From Devosia sp. FKR38 (GTDB taxonomy: Bacteria; Pseudomonadota; Alphaproteobacteria; Rhizobiales; Devosiaceae): DNA of 64,000 bases. The translations under genes and the position numbers were made by a program. Below the pieces are notes generated by a model. That model saw nothing but the letters and a program-made list of their open reading frames with translations, searched no databases and was not told where the DNA came from. The stretch is from NCBI RefSeq assembly GCF_005222805.1, contig NZ_STGC01000002.1, positions 571,836-635,835 on the forward strand, written 5' to 3'. This document shows, one piece after another, positions 63,943-64,000 of the stretch; positions within the stretch are counted from its first letter, which is position 1, and every line of letters begins with the position of its first letter.

Positions 63943-64000
63943 GGCTTCGGGCGACCCTCAATGATGAAGATTGCTACCCGAGGGTATTGTGACACCAGGC

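Overview
The window is a GC-rich bacterial chromosome segment with dense housekeeping content. It looks like an alphaproteobacterium of the order Hyphomicrobiales, and the mixture of genes resembles Devosia. That genus is an inference from gene content and order: an infB / rpsO-pnp neighbourhood, mutS-glnD-murJ-trpS, rph-rdgB-hemW beside hrcA, rsmI-yraN-gshB, a ScfR/RamB-like regulator opposite aceA, and CTTG-N18-CYTATNT heat-shock promoters. No tRNA or rRNA gene, CRISPR array, insertion sequence or prophage was recognised.

Layout. (1) 1-13 kb: translation and RNA metabolism. infB is cut by the left edge; then come corC-like, ybeY and phoH on the minus strand, an inserted accessory block (ArsR/SRPBCC pair, GNAT, a small unknown), miaB, and rpsO and pnp with a structured 366-base leader between them, then an L,D-transpeptidase lipoprotein. 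(2) 13-22.6 kb: a minus-strand run mutS-glnD-murJ-trpS-uspA-nfu. (3) 22.7-32 kb: iron and sugar uptake and use. A siderophore-type binding protein and an MFS transporter are followed by a xylose unit (LacI regulator, xylB, xylA, GH43 xylosidase) with a divergent aldose 1-epimerase. (4) 32-37 kb: a WYL regulator and the glyoxylate-shunt module (ScfR-like regulator, 75-aa protein, aceA). (5) 37-48 kb: comM, a GH25 lipoprotein, two microproteins, marC, an HAD phosphatase, gshB-yraN-rsmI, an LpoA-like lipoprotein, and rph-(48-aa protein)-rdgB-hemW. (6) 48-59 kb: a heat-shock island (hrcA, grpE, dnaK, dnaJ), interrupted by an MFS gene, pncA, pabBC and small unknowns. (7) 59-64 kb: a VOC protein, FMN reductase, an atypical histidine phosphatase, pyrF, a sugar-isomerase-like TIM barrel, and two tandem paralogues of unknown function.

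The most unusual signals lie outside the genes. Six copies of a nearly invariant 14-mer, GTTTCACGTGAATC, are scattered between 25.8 and 57.7 kb. The motif is close to the ParB site parS, and one copy lies beside two DnaA-box-like nonamers (37164-37200). Three RpoH-type promoters with identical 18-base spacing precede hrcA, grpE and dnaK. A 48-codon gene is locked between rph and rdgB by 4-base overlaps at both ends. Other items are a long-range 12-bp inverted repeat in the pnp leader, an ArsR operator overlapping its own start codon, a CG-centred operator-like palindrome over the xylB start, and two families of palindromic intergenic repeats. Together these suggest an origin-proximal core region with accessory inserts; the origin-proximal reading is inference.
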